A program made the translations under genes and the position numbers. From Mesorhizobium sp. 113-3-3 (GTDB taxonomy: Bacteria; Pseudomonadota; Alphaproteobacteria; Rhizobiales; Rhizobiaceae), in contig NZ_AP023243.1 in assembly GCF_016756495.1 (NCBI RefSeq), positions 1,674,001-1,738,000 on the forward strand: a DNA stretch of 64,000 nucleotides, written 5' to 3'. The notes under the pieces were generated by a model. The model ran no database searches, was not told where the DNA came from, and was given only the letters and a program-made list of their open reading frames with translations. Positions 54,507 through 64,000 of this stretch are shown in pieces. How positions within the stretch are numbered: the first letter of the stretch is position 1; every line of letters starts with the position of its first letter.

Positions 54507-56083
54507 CGTCCGGCCATCCGTTTCGACTGGACATAGAGCAGCCAGGTGAGCGGCAGCGACATCGCCACCATGATGAAGGCGTAAGGGGCCGCCGAGGCGT
54601 AGTCGATCTCACCGCTGTAGGACCAGAATGCCATGGCCAGCGTGCGGGTGCCGTTCGGCGCCAGCATCTGGGTCGCGGTCAGTTCGTTCATGATGCCGAG
54701 CGCCACCAGCGCCATGCCGGCCGCGGCACCTGGCGCCGACAGGCGGATGGTCGTCGACCACAGCGCGTTGAGCGGGCGCCTGCCCAGGCTGGACGCGGCG
54801 CGCTCGAGCTCGACCGGTGCCTGGGCGATCGAGGCGCGCAGGCTGACCAGGGCGCGCGGCAGGAACATGAGGGCATAGGCGACCAGGATCGTGAACAGCG
54901 TCTGATAGAGCGGCAGCGCGATGCGCACGGTGATGGTGACCAGCGCCAGCGCGATGACGACACCCGGTAGCGAGCCGACGATGTAGTTGCAACCCTCCAG
55001 CAGGCGTTGCAGCCGTCCCGGCGCGCGGATCGAGATCCAGGCCATCGGCATGGCGGCGACAGTGGCAAGCAGTGCCCCGGCAAGCGCCAGGAACAGCGTC
55101 TGGCCAAGCGCCAGGCCAATCTCGTCGAGACGCCAGACCTCGGCGCCGCCGGCGACGAGCCAGCGGCCGATGATGACGAACGGCACGCCAAGCGCCAGCA
55201 GCGTGGTGACGACCAGCAAGAGCAGGCTCGGCATGGTGGCGCGGCCGAGGCTCGTGCGTTGCTGGTGGCGCGCCGCGCCGGAGCCGACACGGGCATAACG
55301 CTCCTCGCCGCGTACCAGAACTTCGAGGCCCAGAAGCACGAAGCAGCAGGTCACCAGCACGCCGGCCAGCATGTTGGCGGCTGGTCCGTTGAAGGTCGAC
55401 TGGAACTGGTCGACGATCGCCGTGGTGAAGGTGTCGAAGCGGATGAAGACGTAGAGGCCGTATTCGGCCAGCAGATGCAGCCCGACCAGCAGCGAGCCGC
55501 CGCAGATGGCGAGCCTCAGCTGCGGCAGTACGACACGCCAGAAGACGCGCCGGGGTCCAAGGCCGAGGGCGGCGGCTGCGTCCTCCAGGGCCGGATCGAG
55601 ACGGCGCAGCGCCGCCGATATGGGCAGATAGAGGAAGGGGAAATAGGCGATCACGGACACCAGCACGCCGGCCCACAGGCCATGCAGGCTGGGCACCATG
55701 GTGATCCAGGCATAGGAATGCACGAAAGCGGGAATGGCGAGCGGCGCCACGCACAGCCAGGCCCACAGCCTGGCGCCGGGCAGGTCGCTGCGCTCGGTCA
55801 GCCAGGCCAGCGCCACCGACAGCACGATGGCGATCGGCACGGTCAGCAGCACCAGCAGCGTGGTGTTGATCAGCAGTTCGCCGACACGCGGCCGCAAGAC
55901 CAGCGCGGACACGGTCTCCCAGCCGGTCTGGATTGCGATCCAGATGATGAAGGCGAGCGGCAACAGGGCGAACAGCGCGACGAGAGCAGCGGCGGTGACA
56001 AGCCAGGGCGCGGCGCGGCGCTGCGGCATTTGTCGCATCCTCGACGTCAGGCCGGCGCGCGTGAGATCGACCGCGGACTGCAT
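54503..56083 (-). CDS. fbpB: Iron(III)-type ABC transporter permease (FbpB-like)
   Basis: 526 residues from ATG 56083 (longer start at 56134 is possible). It has about twelve helices as two fused permease halves, each with an EAA-like loop ([20 protein letters not shown] and [19 protein letters not shown]). This duplicated permease is characteristic of FbpB/SfuB. It carries substrate delivered by the FbpA protein across the inner membrane. Confidence 0.9.
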   Translation of the reverse strand: MQSAVDLTRAGLTSRMRQMPQRRAAPWLVTAAALVALFALLPLAFIIWIAIQTGWETVSALVLRPRVGELLINTTLLVLLTVPIAIVLSVALAWLTERSDLPGARLWAWLCVAPLAIPAFVHSYAWITMVPSLHGLWAGVLVSVIAYFPFLYLPISAALRRLDPALEDAAAALGLGPRRVFWRVVLPQLRLAICGGSLLVGLHLLAEYGLYVFIRFDTFTTAIVDQFQSTFNGPAANMLAGVLVTCCFVLLGLEVLVRGEERYARVGSGAARHQQRTSLGRATMPSLLLLVVTTLLALGVPFVIIGRWLVAGGAEVWRLDEIGLALGQTLFLALAGALLATVAAMPMAWISIRAPGRLQRLLEGCNYIVGSLPGVVIALALVTITVRIALPLYQTLFTILVAYALMFLPRALVSLRASIAQAPVELERAASSLGRRPLNALWSTTIRLSAPGAAAGMALVALGIMNELTATQMLAPNGTRTLAMAFWSYSGEIDYASAAPYAFIMVAMSLPLTWLLYVQSKRMAGR

Positions 56084-56182
56084 CAGCTCGGACGCCCCGC
56101 GGTTGCGGCGCGGTGCCAGCAACCAGGGGACCACGGTCGGAGGTCAGGAACGCAGCGTGTCGTCATCGACGAAGGCCATCTC

Positions 56183-56224
56183 GAAAACAAAACGCTCCCG
56201 CGGAAGGTGAATTCTCGCGGGAGC
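56183..56224 (-). terminator. Intergenic attenuating terminator between fbpA and fbpB
   Basis: On the minus strand GCTCCCGCG (56224-56216) pairs with CGCGGGAGC (56202-56194), a 9-bp stem with a 13-base loop, followed by GTTTTGTTTTC. Partial termination here would give more binding protein than permease, a common pattern in ABC operons. Confidence 0.75.
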
Positions 56225-56258
56225 ACGGTCGGTTTGTCCTTATTAGGACGAACGGCAA

Positions 56259-57266
56259 CTAAAGCAAGCCGGCTGCCGTCATCAGGTCGGTGACCTTCTT
56301 GGAGTTCAGCGTCGTGGCGTCGACTTTCGGCGCCTGCAGGTCGGCCAGCGGAACGAGCTTCGGGTTGGACTCGGCACCCTTGCCGACAGCGTATTCGAAG
56401 GAGTTCCCGTTCTTCAGCACATCCTGGCCGCCCTTGCCGGTCACCCATTTCAGGAAGGCCTGGGCTTCCTTCTGGTGCTTGCTCGAGGCGAGCACGCCGC
56501 CACCCGAGACCGAGACGAAAGCGCCCGGATCCTGGTTCTTGAAATAGTGCAGCGCGACGTTCTTGCTGTTCTCGCCGGTCTTGGCCTGATCGCCGAAGTA
56601 GTAATAGTGGTAGATCACGCCGCCTTCGATCTCGCCGGCGTTGACCGCCTTCATCACCGTGCTGTTGCCCTTGTAGGCGGTGAAGTTCGCCTTCATCGCC
56701 TTCAGCCAGTCCGCCGTGGCGGCCTCGCCCTTGAGCTGCAGCAATGCGCTGACGATGGCCTGGAAATCGGCGCCCGAGGGCGAGGCGGCCCAACGGCCCT
56801 TCCAGCTCGGATCGGCGAGATCGAGCAGCGACTTCGGCAACTGGTCGGCCTTTAGCTTGGTCGTGTTGTAGGCAAAGACGGTGCTGCGCGCGGCCACGCC
56901 CACCCATTTGCCGCTGGTCGCCTGATAGTCCTGCGGCACCTGCGCCAGTGTGTCGGCATCGACGGGCGCGAACAGGCCGGCATTCTCGACCAGCACCATG
57001 GCGGGTGAATTCTCCGTCAGGAAGACGTCGGCGGGCGAGGCGGCGCCTTCGGCGACGATCTGGTTGGAGAAGTCGCTGTCGCCGCCATTGCGCAGCGTGA
57101 CCTTGATGCCGGTCTCCTTGGTGAAACCTTCGGCCCATTCCTTGGCCAGGCTTTCGTGCTGGGCGTTGTAGACGATGATGCCGGCATCCTCCGCCGTCGC
57201 CGGACCGGCGGCCAGGCCGATTGCAAGTGCGGTGGCACCGACAAGGGCGGAAAGGGTGTATTTCAT
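56259..57266 (-). CDS. fbpA: Iron(III) ABC transporter substrate-binding protein (FbpA-like)
   Basis: 335 residues with a signal peptide (LVGATALAIGLAAGPATA). The ferric-binding fold is shown by IIVYNAQHESLAKEWAEGF, PADVFLTENSP and the Tyr cluster VIYHYYYFGDQ, whose tyrosines coordinate Fe3+ in this family. It delivers iron to FbpB-FbpC. A TGA-N9-TCA iron box lies about 50 bp upstream. Confidence 0.92.
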   Translation of the reverse strand: MKYTLSALVGATALAIGLAAGPATAEDAGIIVYNAQHESLAKEWAEGFTKETGIKVTLRNGGDSDFSNQIVAEGAASPADVFLTENSPAMVLVENAGLFAPVDADTLAQVPQDYQATSGKWVGVAARSTVFAYNTTKLKADQLPKSLLDLADPSWKGRWAASPSGADFQAIVSALLQLKGEAATADWLKAMKANFTAYKGNSTVMKAVNAGEIEGGVIYHYYYFGDQAKTGENSKNVALHYFKNQDPGAFVSVSGGGVLASSKHQKEAQAFLKWVTGKGGQDVLKNGNSFEYAVGKGAESNPKLVPLADLQAPKVDATTLNSKKVTDLMTAAGLL

Positions 57267-57315
57267 GGCGTCATCCTCGTTTGGTTGGTCTTGTCACGCT
57301 GCACCTATCGATACC

Positions 57316-57330
57316 TGACACGCGTAGTCA
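57316..57330 (-). promoter_or_regulatory. RirA-type iron-responsive operator at the fbpA promoter
   Basis: TGA (57316-57318), nine bases, TCA (57328-57330) match the IRO consensus TGA-N9-TCA of the rhizobial iron repressor RirA. On the minus strand TTGACT then 17 bases then ATAGGT resembles -35 and -10 boxes overlapped by the operator. The iron-uptake gene downstream makes regulation by iron plausible. Confidence 0.6.
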
Positions 57331-57528
57331 AGATTGTTGATGTGCTTCAATCGGTCGCTGAGGCGCAAAGGTCGGCGTGAGGGGGACAATTCCATGTGAA
57401 GGCCGCCCGGACCGATGGTTTCCCGCAAGACGTCCCCGCAGACCTCCGCTCTGGGGCTGTGCCTTCAAGCACCCGCAATCTTTCGTGATTTGCCCGTAGT
57501 TTGGCTTGGACATTATTTCGCCGGCCAC

Positions 57529-57556
57529 GTAACAAATCAGTGCCGAGGCACGAAAA
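57529..57556 (+). promoter_or_regulatory. Candidate autoregulated ECF promoter
   Basis: GTAACA at 57529-57534, a 16-bp spacer, and CGAAAA at 57551-57556 resemble the GTAACC-N16-CGAA promoters described for the SigF-type ECF sigma of Caulobacter. The start codon is 19 bp downstream of the -10 element, giving a short leader with GGGGGAG as the ribosome site. Confidence 0.65.
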
Positions 57557-57574
57557 TCGGGGGAGTGAACTCTT

Positions 57575-58126
57575 GTGAGCGGCAAGGACGAAGCCGAGCT
57601 TTCCCGGCTCTTGCGGGCCGCGATCGCCGGAGATGAAAAGGCCTATGCCGACTTTCTGCACCGGATTGCCGCGCTGGTGCGCGGCTTTGTCCGGCGCAAG
57701 ATCGTGCAGGGCGGAGTCGACCCCGAGGATGTCGTGCAGGAAACCTTGCTGGCCATTCATGTGAAACGGCATACCTGGCGCCAGGACGCGCCGGTGCTGC
57801 CGTGGATCTATGCCATCGCCCGCTTCAAGCTGATCGATGCGTTCCGGCGGCGCGGCCGGCGCATTGAAATCGATGTCGATGATATCGCCGAGACCTTCGC
57901 CGAACCGGAAACCGAAACCGTCAGCGAGCGCGACATCAACAGGGCCCTGGACGGGCTGCCGCCGGCACAGCGTTCGGTGGTTTCGGCTGTATCGGTGGAA
58001 GGCCGCTCGATCGGCGAGACCGCAGCGAAGTTCGGCATCAGCGAGACGGCGGTGCGTGTGTCGCTGCATCGGGGGCTTGCCGCCATAGCCAAGCGATTCG
58101 GGCAGGGGCGGTTCGGGCGGGAATGA
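57575..58126 (+). CDS. ECF RNA polymerase sigma factor (SigF-like, NrsF-controlled)
   Basis: 183 residues from GTG 57575, with GGGGGAG upstream. Region 2 is GGVDPEDVVQETLLAIH and WIYAIARFKLIDAFRRRGRR; region 4 is LDGLPPAQRSVVSAVS and AAKFGISETAVRVSLHRGL. It is followed 1 bp later by a NrsF anti-sigma gene. In Caulobacter the SigF-NrsF pair responds to metal and oxidative stress (chromate, cadmium). Confidence 0.93.
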   Translation: MSGKDEAELSRLLRAAIAGDEKAYADFLHRIAALVRGFVRRKIVQGGVDPEDVVQETLLAIHVKRHTWRQDAPVLPWIYAIARFKLIDAFRRRGRRIEIDVDDIAETFAEPETETVSERDINRALDGLPPAQRSVVSAVSVEGRSIGETAAKFGISETAVRVSLHRGLAAIAKRFGQGRFGRE

Positions 58127-58127
58127 C

Positions 58128-58766
58128 ATGAGGACCGAGGATCTCATCAAGGCGCTCGACGCCGATGCAACCAGCAAGGCGATGCCATTGCGTTCGGCCT
58201 GGTGGCTGGCTGCCGGCGCGGCCATTGTCATCGCGGCAATCGTTTTCCTGCTGACGATCGGCCCGCGCCCCGACTTCATGGTTGCCGCGCACACGATGCG
58301 CTTCCTGTCCAAGTTCGTTTTCACCATCGAGCTGGCCACCAGCGCCTTCGCCCTAATCCGCGCTCTGTCGACGCCTGGCGCCTCGACGGCTTGGGCGATG
58401 GCAGGGATGCTGGCCGCGCCGCTGCTGGTGGCCGTGGCGGTGGTTCTGGAGCTCTTCATGGTGCCGGAGGCGTTGTGGGGCACCAGGATGATCGGCTCCA
58501 ACATGATGATCTGCATGGGCTTCATCCCGCTGATCGGCATCGGCCCTCTGGCCATCTTCCTGTGGATGCTGCGCTACGGCGCGCCGACACGGCCGGTGCT
58601 TGCCGGCGCGGTTGCGGGGCTGCTTGCCGGGGGGCTGGCGGCAACCTTCTATGCCGCGCACTGTTTTGACGATTCGCCGCTTTTCGTCGCCACCTGGTAC
58701 ACGATCGCGATCGCGGTTCTCGCCTTGCTTGGCGCGCTCGGCGGGCGGTTTTTCGTGCGCTGGTAG
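58128..58766 (+). CDS. nrsF: NrsF-type (DUF1109) anti-sigma membrane protein
   Basis: 212 residues with six helices (WWLAAGAAIVIAAIVFLL, FVFTIELATSAFALIRAL, MLAAPLLVAVAVVLELFM and three more). The DUF1109 pattern includes GSNMMICMGFIPLIG and AAHCFDDSPLFVATWY, with a conserved Cys beside the His. NrsF binds the sigma factor at the membrane and may sense metal or oxidants through its cysteines. Confidence 0.93.
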   Translation: MRTEDLIKALDADATSKAMPLRSAWWLAAGAAIVIAAIVFLLTIGPRPDFMVAAHTMRFLSKFVFTIELATSAFALIRALSTPGASTAWAMAGMLAAPLLVAVAVVLELFMVPEALWGTRMIGSNMMICMGFIPLIGIGPLAIFLWMLRYGAPTRPVLAGAVAGLLAGGLAATFYAAHCFDDSPLFVATWYTIAIAVLALLGALGGRFFVRW

Positions 58767-58812
58767 CACGGGACCCGCAAACAGGTCCCCTGCATACCGA
58801 TCCTTAATCATG

Positions 58813-58830
58813 CCGGCAATTGTTTGCCGG
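58813..58830. repeat. 7-bp hairpin before the PAS-GGDEF gene
   Basis: CCGGCAA (58813-58819), TTGT, TTGCCGG (58824-58830) is a perfect inverted repeat. GGGACC and GGTCCC near 58770-58789 form another. Neither is followed by a U-run. Confidence 0.45.
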
Positions 58831-58928
58831 TTGACCATGTCGCGGTACCCCCACGCAACCTTTCCTTAAAATCGATCCTTCAGGATTTTCTCGGGAAAAA
58901 GCGATTGCCCACGGGGGTGGCACGGATC

Positions 58929-60893
58929 GTGAGACTACGAGGACCGATCAGGCTCCACAAACATGCAGCGCCGGCGTTGCTCGTGGCCGGCTTGGCCGTG
59001 GCGGCGGCCTCGGTCATGTTGTCGAGGCTGGACCTTGGCGCGGAAGCGCTCAGGCTTTGCCTTCAAGTGTCGGTCGCCATGACAATCGGCGCGCTTTTTT
59101 TCGCCTATCTCTTCATTGGCCGCATCTCGGAAGACCGGCGGCAGATCGCGGAGAGCGAGCAGCGCTTCCGCCGGGCGATGGAGGACTCGGCAATCGGCAT
59201 CGTCGTCGTCGCCCTGGATGGGCGCATCGTGCAGACCAATCCGGCCTTCGCCTCGATGCTTGGCTACAGCCGCGAAGAGATGGAGGCGCTGACCTTTTTC
59301 CAGATCACGCACCCTGACGACCTGCATGTCGGACAAGAGACCATGGAAGGCATCAAAGCCGGCACGGTCAATGCTTTCCAGTTCGAGAAGCGTTACCTCA
59401 AGAAGGACGGCACGCCCGTCTGGGCGCATCTCGCCGGCTCCGTCATTCGAGAGGAGACGAGCGGCCGCCCGCTCTATCTCGTTTCGCAGATCGAGGACAT
59501 CGACGCGCGCAAGCAGGCCGAGGCGCGTATTGCCGAGGCCGAAACGCGCTGGAATTTCGCGCTCGCCGGCGCCGGCCAGGGTGTCTGGGATCTCGACATC
59601 CGCAAAGGCGGCACGACCTACTCCTCGACCTGGGTCAAGATGCTCGGTTATGCGGATGGCGAACTTGACGGCGACCCCGATCGTTGGCTGACGATGATCC
59701 ATCCCGACGATCGCGAAACCGTCGCCGAGGCGGACCGCGCCCATCTCGACGGCAAGACGGAGTTCTTCGAAGCCGAGTTCAGGATGCGTCACAAGGACGG
59801 CCGCTGGATCTGGATCCTCGACCGCGGCAAGGCCATCGAGCGCGACGGGGAGGGGCGTCTGATCCGTGCCATCGGCAGCCTGACCGACATTACCGGGCGC
59901 AAGGAGGCCGAGGAGCGCCTGACCGTGTCGGCGGCAATGCTGGCCGACGAGAAGGAGCGGCTTCGGGTGACGCTGCAGTCGATCGGCGATGCCGTCATCT
60001 GCACCGATGCCGCGAACCGCGTCACATTCATGAACCCGGTTGCCGAGAAGCTGACCGGCGTTTCGGCGGAGGCGGCTCTGGGCAAGACGCTCGGCCATGT
60101 TTATTGGGCGGTCGACGAGGAAACGGGACACAGGATCGGCGTGACGCGGCCGGCGATCGGCGCGGAGGCGCCTTCCGACCAGAACAGCCGCGCCGTGCTG
60201 ATCCGCCGCGACGACACGCGCTGCAGCATCCGCCAGGTCGTGTCGCCGATCATGAACGAGCGCAACGAATTCTGCGGACTGGTCATCGTCTTCCAGGACT
60301 TCACCGATGCGCGCGCCCTGCAGCGCCAGCTTGCCCATGCCGCCGCGCATGATGCGCTGACCGGCCTTGCCAATCGCTCGAGCTTCATCCGCACCATGGA
60401 GGGATTGGTCGATCAAGCGCGCAAGGACGGCACGGCGGCCGGGAGCGGCCATCAGTTCATGTTCATCGACCTCGACCATTTCAAGCTGGTCAACGACACC
60501 GGCGGGCACGCCGCCGGCGACGCCCTGCTGAAGCGGGTCGCCGAGGCCGTGCGCGGCGTGCTCGGGCCCGAAGACATCGTCGCGCGCCTTGGCGGCGACG
60601 AGTTCGCGGTCGTCCTGAAATCGGGTTCGACCGCCGGCGCCAGGATCGCGGCGCGCTCAATCATCGATGCCATAGCCAGCCTGAACTTCACCTGGGATGG
60701 CCGGCCGCATGCCATCGGCGCCAGCATCGGGCTGGCGGCGATCAACGGCCATTGCGGCGAGGCGGACGAGATCATCGCAAGGGCCGACGCCGCCTGCTAC
60801 GCGGCCAAGGCGGCCGGCCGCGGATGCGTTTGCGCGGCACCCGACGGCAGGATCACCGACGACAGGCCGGAGCCGCTTGCCGCAGCCTCCTGA
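58929..60893 (+). CDS. Membrane PAS-PAS-PAS-GGDEF diguanylate cyclase
   Basis: 654 residues from GTG 58929; the exact start is uncertain, as no good ribosome site is present and the frame is open further upstream. Two helices (APALLVAGLAVAAASVMLS, SVAMTIGALFFAYLFIG) precede PAS domains at about residues 80-200, 205-330 and 345-470. The GGDEF domain has AAAHDALTGLANRSSF and LGGDEFAVV. There is no EAL domain. It should make c-di-GMP in response to PAS input. Confidence 0.88.
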   Translation: MRLRGPIRLHKHAAPALLVAGLAVAAASVMLSRLDLGAEALRLCLQVSVAMTIGALFFAYLFIGRISEDRRQIAESEQRFRRAMEDSAIGIVVVALDGRIVQTNPAFASMLGYSREEMEALTFFQITHPDDLHVGQETMEGIKAGTVNAFQFEKRYLKKDGTPVWAHLAGSVIREETSGRPLYLVSQIEDIDARKQAEARIAEAETRWNFALAGAGQGVWDLDIRKGGTTYSSTWVKMLGYADGELDGDPDRWLTMIHPDDRETVAEADRAHLDGKTEFFEAEFRMRHKDGRWIWILDRGKAIERDGEGRLIRAIGSLTDITGRKEAEERLTVSAAMLADEKERLRVTLQSIGDAVICTDAANRVTFMNPVAEKLTGVSAEAALGKTLGHVYWAVDEETGHRIGVTRPAIGAEAPSDQNSRAVLIRRDDTRCSIRQVVSPIMNERNEFCGLVIVFQDFTDARALQRQLAHAAAHDALTGLANRSSFIRTMEGLVDQARKDGTAAGSGHQFMFIDLDHFKLVNDTGGHAAGDALLKRVAEAVRGVLGPEDIVARLGGDEFAVVLKSGSTAGARIAARSIIDAIASLNFTWDGRPHAIGASIGLAAINGHCGEADEIIARADAACYAAKAAGRGCVCAAPDGRITDDRPEPLAAAS

Positions 60894-60920
60894 GGGGAGA
60901 TTTCCCGAAGATCGTGAGGC

Positions 60921-61799
<879 letters not shown>

Positions 61800-61864
61800 T
61801 ACACCGATCCCGTCCGGAGCCCTTCCGCATGCATTGCGAAAGCGCTCCACCTCTTAAGTCTATC

Positions 61865-61908
61865 GCAATTCCGGACGCAAAACCGCTGCGCACTTTTGCT
61901 GGAATTGC
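61865..61908. repeat. 44-bp palindromic intergenic repeat, copy B
   Basis: GCAATTCC (61865-61872) and GGAATTGC (61901-61908) flank a nested stem. Reversed, it aligns to copy A over the full 44 bp. The inner G-C pair of copy A is C-G here, so pairing is kept. Confidence 0.8.
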
Positions 61909-61947
61909 TTTTGGCCTTTGTGGCCTGCTTTTTGTGCGGTGCAAACT

Positions 61948-61980
61948 AAAAGGGCGGGGCGACTTCGTCTACCCCACCCC
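61948..61980 (-). terminator. Intrinsic terminator of the etfBA transcript
   Basis: On the minus strand GGGTGGGG pairs with CCCCGCCC (one T-G pair) around a loop containing GAC-GAA-GTC, followed by TTTTAG. It lies about 30 bp after the etfA stop. Confidence 0.7.
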
Positions 61981-62009
61981 AGGCATTTAATACGCTTTGT
62001 CGGAAAGCG

Positions 62010-62939
62010 TCAAAGCGCCTTCTGCAACTCCGGCAGAATGACGAAGAGATCGCCGACGAGGCCGTAGTCGGCAACCTGGAAGATCGGGGCCTCCTCGTCC
62101 TTGTTGATGGCGACGATGACCTTGGAATCCTTCATGCCGGCGAGGTGCTGGATGGCGCCGGAGATGCCAACCGCGATGTAGAGGTCGGGAGCGACCACCT
62201 TGCCCGTCTGGCCGACCTGCCAGTCGTTCGGTGCATAGCCGGCGTCGACCGCGGCACGCGAGGCGCCGACCGCCGCACCGAGCTTGTCGGCGACCGGCAG
62301 GATGACTTCCTGGAACTTCTCCGACGAGCCAAGCGCGCGGCCGCCCGAGATGATGATCTTGGCCGAGGTCAGTTCCGGACGGTCGGTCTCCGACAGCTTG
62401 TTCTCGACGAAGGTGGACAGGCCGGGATTGGCCGCCGCCTTGACGGTCTCGACCGCGGCCGAGCCGCCCTCGGGCGCCGCCTGGAAGGAGGCGGTGCGCA
62501 CGGTGATGACCTTCTTGGCGTCGGTCGACTGCACGGTCTGGATGGCGTTGCCGGCATAGATGGGCCGCTTGAAGGTGTCGGGCGAAACCACTTCGATGAT
62601 CTCGGACACCTGCGCGACATCGAGCAGGGCGGCGACGCGCGGCGCGACGTTCTTGCCCGACGAGGTCGCCGGCGCGATGATGGTGTCATAGCCGCCGGCC
62701 AGCGACACGACGAGGGCGGCCGTCGGTTCGGCGAGGCGCTCGGCGAGTTCATCGGCTTCGGCGAGCAGCACCTTGCTGACGCCCTTGAGCTTGGCCGCGG
62801 CGTCCGCCGCGCCCTTGGCGCCCTTGCCGGCCACCAGCACATGCACGTCCGAGCCGATCTGCAGGGCCGCGGAAAGCGCCTTGGCGGTCTGGTCGGAAAG
62901 GCTGGCGTTGTCGTGTTCTGCGATGAGGAGAATTGCCAT
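62010..62939 (-). CDS. etfA: Electron transfer flavoprotein alpha subunit
   Basis: 309 residues. The FAD-binding C-terminal signature is [20 protein letters not shown] with [12 protein letters not shown], and [13 protein letters not shown] is the family block before it. EtfA with EtfB carries electrons from acyl-CoA and other dehydrogenases to ETF:quinone oxidoreductase. It lies 20 bp after etfB. Confidence 0.96.
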   Translation of the reverse strand: MAILLIAEHDNASLSDQTAKALSAALQIGSDVHVLVAGKGAKGAADAAAKLKGVSKVLLAEADELAERLAEPTAALVVSLAGGYDTIIAPATSSGKNVAPRVAALLDVAQVSEIIEVVSPDTFKRPIYAGNAIQTVQSTDAKKVITVRTASFQAAPEGGSAAVETVKAAANPGLSTFVENKLSETDRPELTSAKIIISGGRALGSSEKFQEVILPVADKLGAAVGASRAAVDAGYAPNDWQVGQTGKVVAPDLYIAVGISGAIQHLAGMKDSKVIVAINKDEEAPIFQVADYGLVGDLFVILPELQKAL

Positions 62940-62959
62940 TTTATCTGTTCCTTCCGATC

Positions 62960-63709
62960 TCAGAGCACGCCGGCTTCGTTCTTGAGCTTGTCGACCAGTT
63001 CGGCGACGCTCTTGACCTTGACGCCCGCCTTGCGGCCGCCCGGCTCCTCGGTCTTGATGACCTTGAGGCGCGGCTTGACGTCGGCGCCGTAGTCGGCCGG
63101 GGTCTTTTCGTCGAGCTGCTTCTTCTTGGCCTTCATGATGTTGGGCAAAGAGGCATAGCGCGGCTGGTTGAGGCGAAGATCGGCGGTGATGATCGCCGGC
63201 ATCTTCAGTTCCACCGTCTGCAGGCCACCGTCGACTTCGCGCGTCACCTTGGCCTTGTCGCCGTCGAGGACGACCTTGGAGGCGAAGGTGCCTTGCGCCC
63301 AGCCGAGCAGGGCCGCCAGCATCTGGCCGGTCTGGTTGGAATCGTCGTCGATCGCCTGCTTGCCGAGAATGACGAGGCCGGGCTGTTCGGCATCGACCAC
63401 GCCCTTCAGCACCTTGGCGACGCCAAGCGGCTCGGTCTGCTCGTCGGTCTTGACCAGAATGGCGCGGTCGGCGCCCATGGCGAGCGCGGTGCGCAGGGTT
63501 TCCTGCGCCTGCTGCGGGCCGATCGAGACGACGATGATCTCTTCGGCCTTGCCGGCTTCCTTGAGCCGGATTGCCTCCTCCACCGCGATCTCGTCGAACG
63601 GGTTCATCGCCATCTTGACGTTGGCGAGTTCCACCGCTGAACCGTCGGCCTTCACGCGAACCTTGACGTTCGCATCCACAACCCGCTTCACGGGCACAAG
63701 GATCTTCAT
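62960..63709 (-). CDS. etfB: Electron transfer flavoprotein beta subunit
   Basis: 249 residues starting [17 protein letters not shown]. The AMP-binding region and the beta-subunit signature [25 protein letters not shown] sequence (here [17 protein letters not shown]) are clear, with [21 protein letters not shown]. It pairs with EtfA. A 16-bp direct repeat lies in the upstream region. Confidence 0.96.
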   Translation of the reverse strand: MKILVPVKRVVDANVKVRVKADGSAVELANVKMAMNPFDEIAVEEAIRLKEAGKAEEIIVVSIGPQQAQETLRTALAMGADRAILVKTDEQTEPLGVAKVLKGVVDAEQPGLVILGKQAIDDDSNQTGQMLAALLGWAQGTFASKVVLDGDKAKVTREVDGGLQTVELKMPAIITADLRLNQPRYASLPNIMKAKKKQLDEKTPADYGADVKPRLKVIKTEEPGGRKAGVKVKSVAELVDKLKNEAGVL

Positions 63710-63793
63710 TTGCCTGTCACCTCTTCACGCTAGTTGGGCGCGCTATAACAGCTTGTGCCCCTTCTGAGTTGTCGAAAGCCGACATTCCTGACT

Positions 63794-63834
63794 GAATTCC
63801 GGCCAGACGGAATTCCGGCCGGATGGAAATTCTG
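63794..63834. repeat. 16-bp tandem direct repeat upstream of etfB
   Basis: GAATTCCGGCC recurs at 63794 and 63810 with a period of 16 bp, followed by a diverged third unit GAAATTCTGG. It is 85-125 bp before etfB. This could be a regulatory array or replication slippage. Confidence 0.55.
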
Positions 63835-63915
63835 GTCTTTGACCGTCTTGCACTGCTCCTTAACAGCCCTGGGGCTCGGACGGAGACGTTTCCGTAGTTG
63901 CGGCAACTCTTGACG

Positions 63916-64000
63916 TCAATACGCCGAAAGCCGCTCAAATCGGTTCAGTTCGAGCCAGAAGGGCTTCCTCGGCCCCAGCGCGTCGTTGTGGCCGGCGGTT
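63916..64000 (-). CDS. C-terminal end of an unidentified protein, 5' partial
   Basis: Reading the minus strand from the right edge gives 27 residues ending GPRKPFWLELNRFERLSAY and a TGA stop at 63918-63916. Codon choice is strongly GC3-biased as in neighbouring genes, so it is probably real. The family cannot be identified from this fragment. Confidence 0.55.
   Translation of the reverse strand, partial: TAGHNDALGPRKPFWLELNRFERLSAY

Larger units (their letters stand above)
57267..57574. other. 308-bp divergent gap between fbpA and the ECF sigma gene
   Basis: It carries the iron operator (57316-57330) near fbpA and the GTAACA-N16-CGAAA element (57529-57555) near the sigma gene. The middle 190 bp show no recognisable gene or structure. 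Confidence 0.6.

Overview
The window is high-GC DNA from an alphaproteobacterium of the order Rhizobiales, most likely Mesorhizobium or a close relative. This is an inference from gene content and order: CobS/CobT cobaltochelatase, a SAM-II riboswitch ahead of metX, an ECF sigma/NrsF pair, a CpdR-like regulator beside hpt, ugpBAEC, ftsEX next to hpt, lysA-lptM-argH beside tlpA, etfBA with a 3-hydroxyacyl-CoA dehydrogenase, RirA-type and CtrA-type boxes, and 44-45 bp palindromic intergenic repeats of a kind common in rhizobia. No phage, insertion sequence, CRISPR array, rRNA or tRNA gene was seen. It reads as ordinary chromosome, densely packed, with nearly all gaps under 300 bp.

Layout. 0-9.6 kb: tail of a CorC/HlyC protein, an exported hydrolase, a ThDP enzyme, bolA, a J-domain protein, cobS-cobT and a phytase-like exported protein, then an ArsR/SRPBCC two-gene unit with its own promoter and operators. 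9.6-16.7 kb: a spermidine-synthase-like protein, a queuosine-precursor transporter behind a candidate preQ1-I riboswitch, rpmB, a DUF3108 protein, an EamA transporter with a lysoplasmalogenase, a small membrane protein, a DUF985 cupin, gloB and a methyltransferase. 16.8-26.2 kb: an ABC half-transporter, a DUF1194 protein, a DUF1330 protein, metX-metW under SAM-II control, hisC-tyrC, a PfkB kinase and a DUF2125 protein. 26.3-38.5 kb: a ChaC-type enzyme, an aldo/keto reductase, a LysE exporter, a PlsC acyltransferase, two LysR regulators, ftsEX with a CtrA box, hpt, a CpdR-like receiver, a DMT transporter and a VOC protein. 38.5-46 kb: DUF4175/TIGR02302, a threonine dehydratase, lysA, lptM, argH and tlpA. 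46-64 kb: an MHYT-PAS-GGDEF-EAL protein, ugpBAEC, an Fbp-type iron ABC operon, an ECF sigma/NrsF pair, a PAS-GGDEF cyclase, 3-hydroxybutyryl-CoA dehydrogenase, etfA-etfB, and the end of an unidentified gene.

The main interest is regulatory RNA and DNA. A SAM-II aptamer is followed by an intrinsic terminator, and the two could form an antiterminator. A compact preQ1-I-like pseudoknot appears to use the transporter's start codon as one strand of P2. An ArsR-type gene looks leaderless, with paired operators around its promoter. A TGA-N9-TCA iron box sits on the fbpA promoter, a GTAACA-N16-CGAAA element precedes the ECF sigma gene, and a full CtrA box points at ftsE. Two 44-bp palindromes show a compensatory base-pair change.
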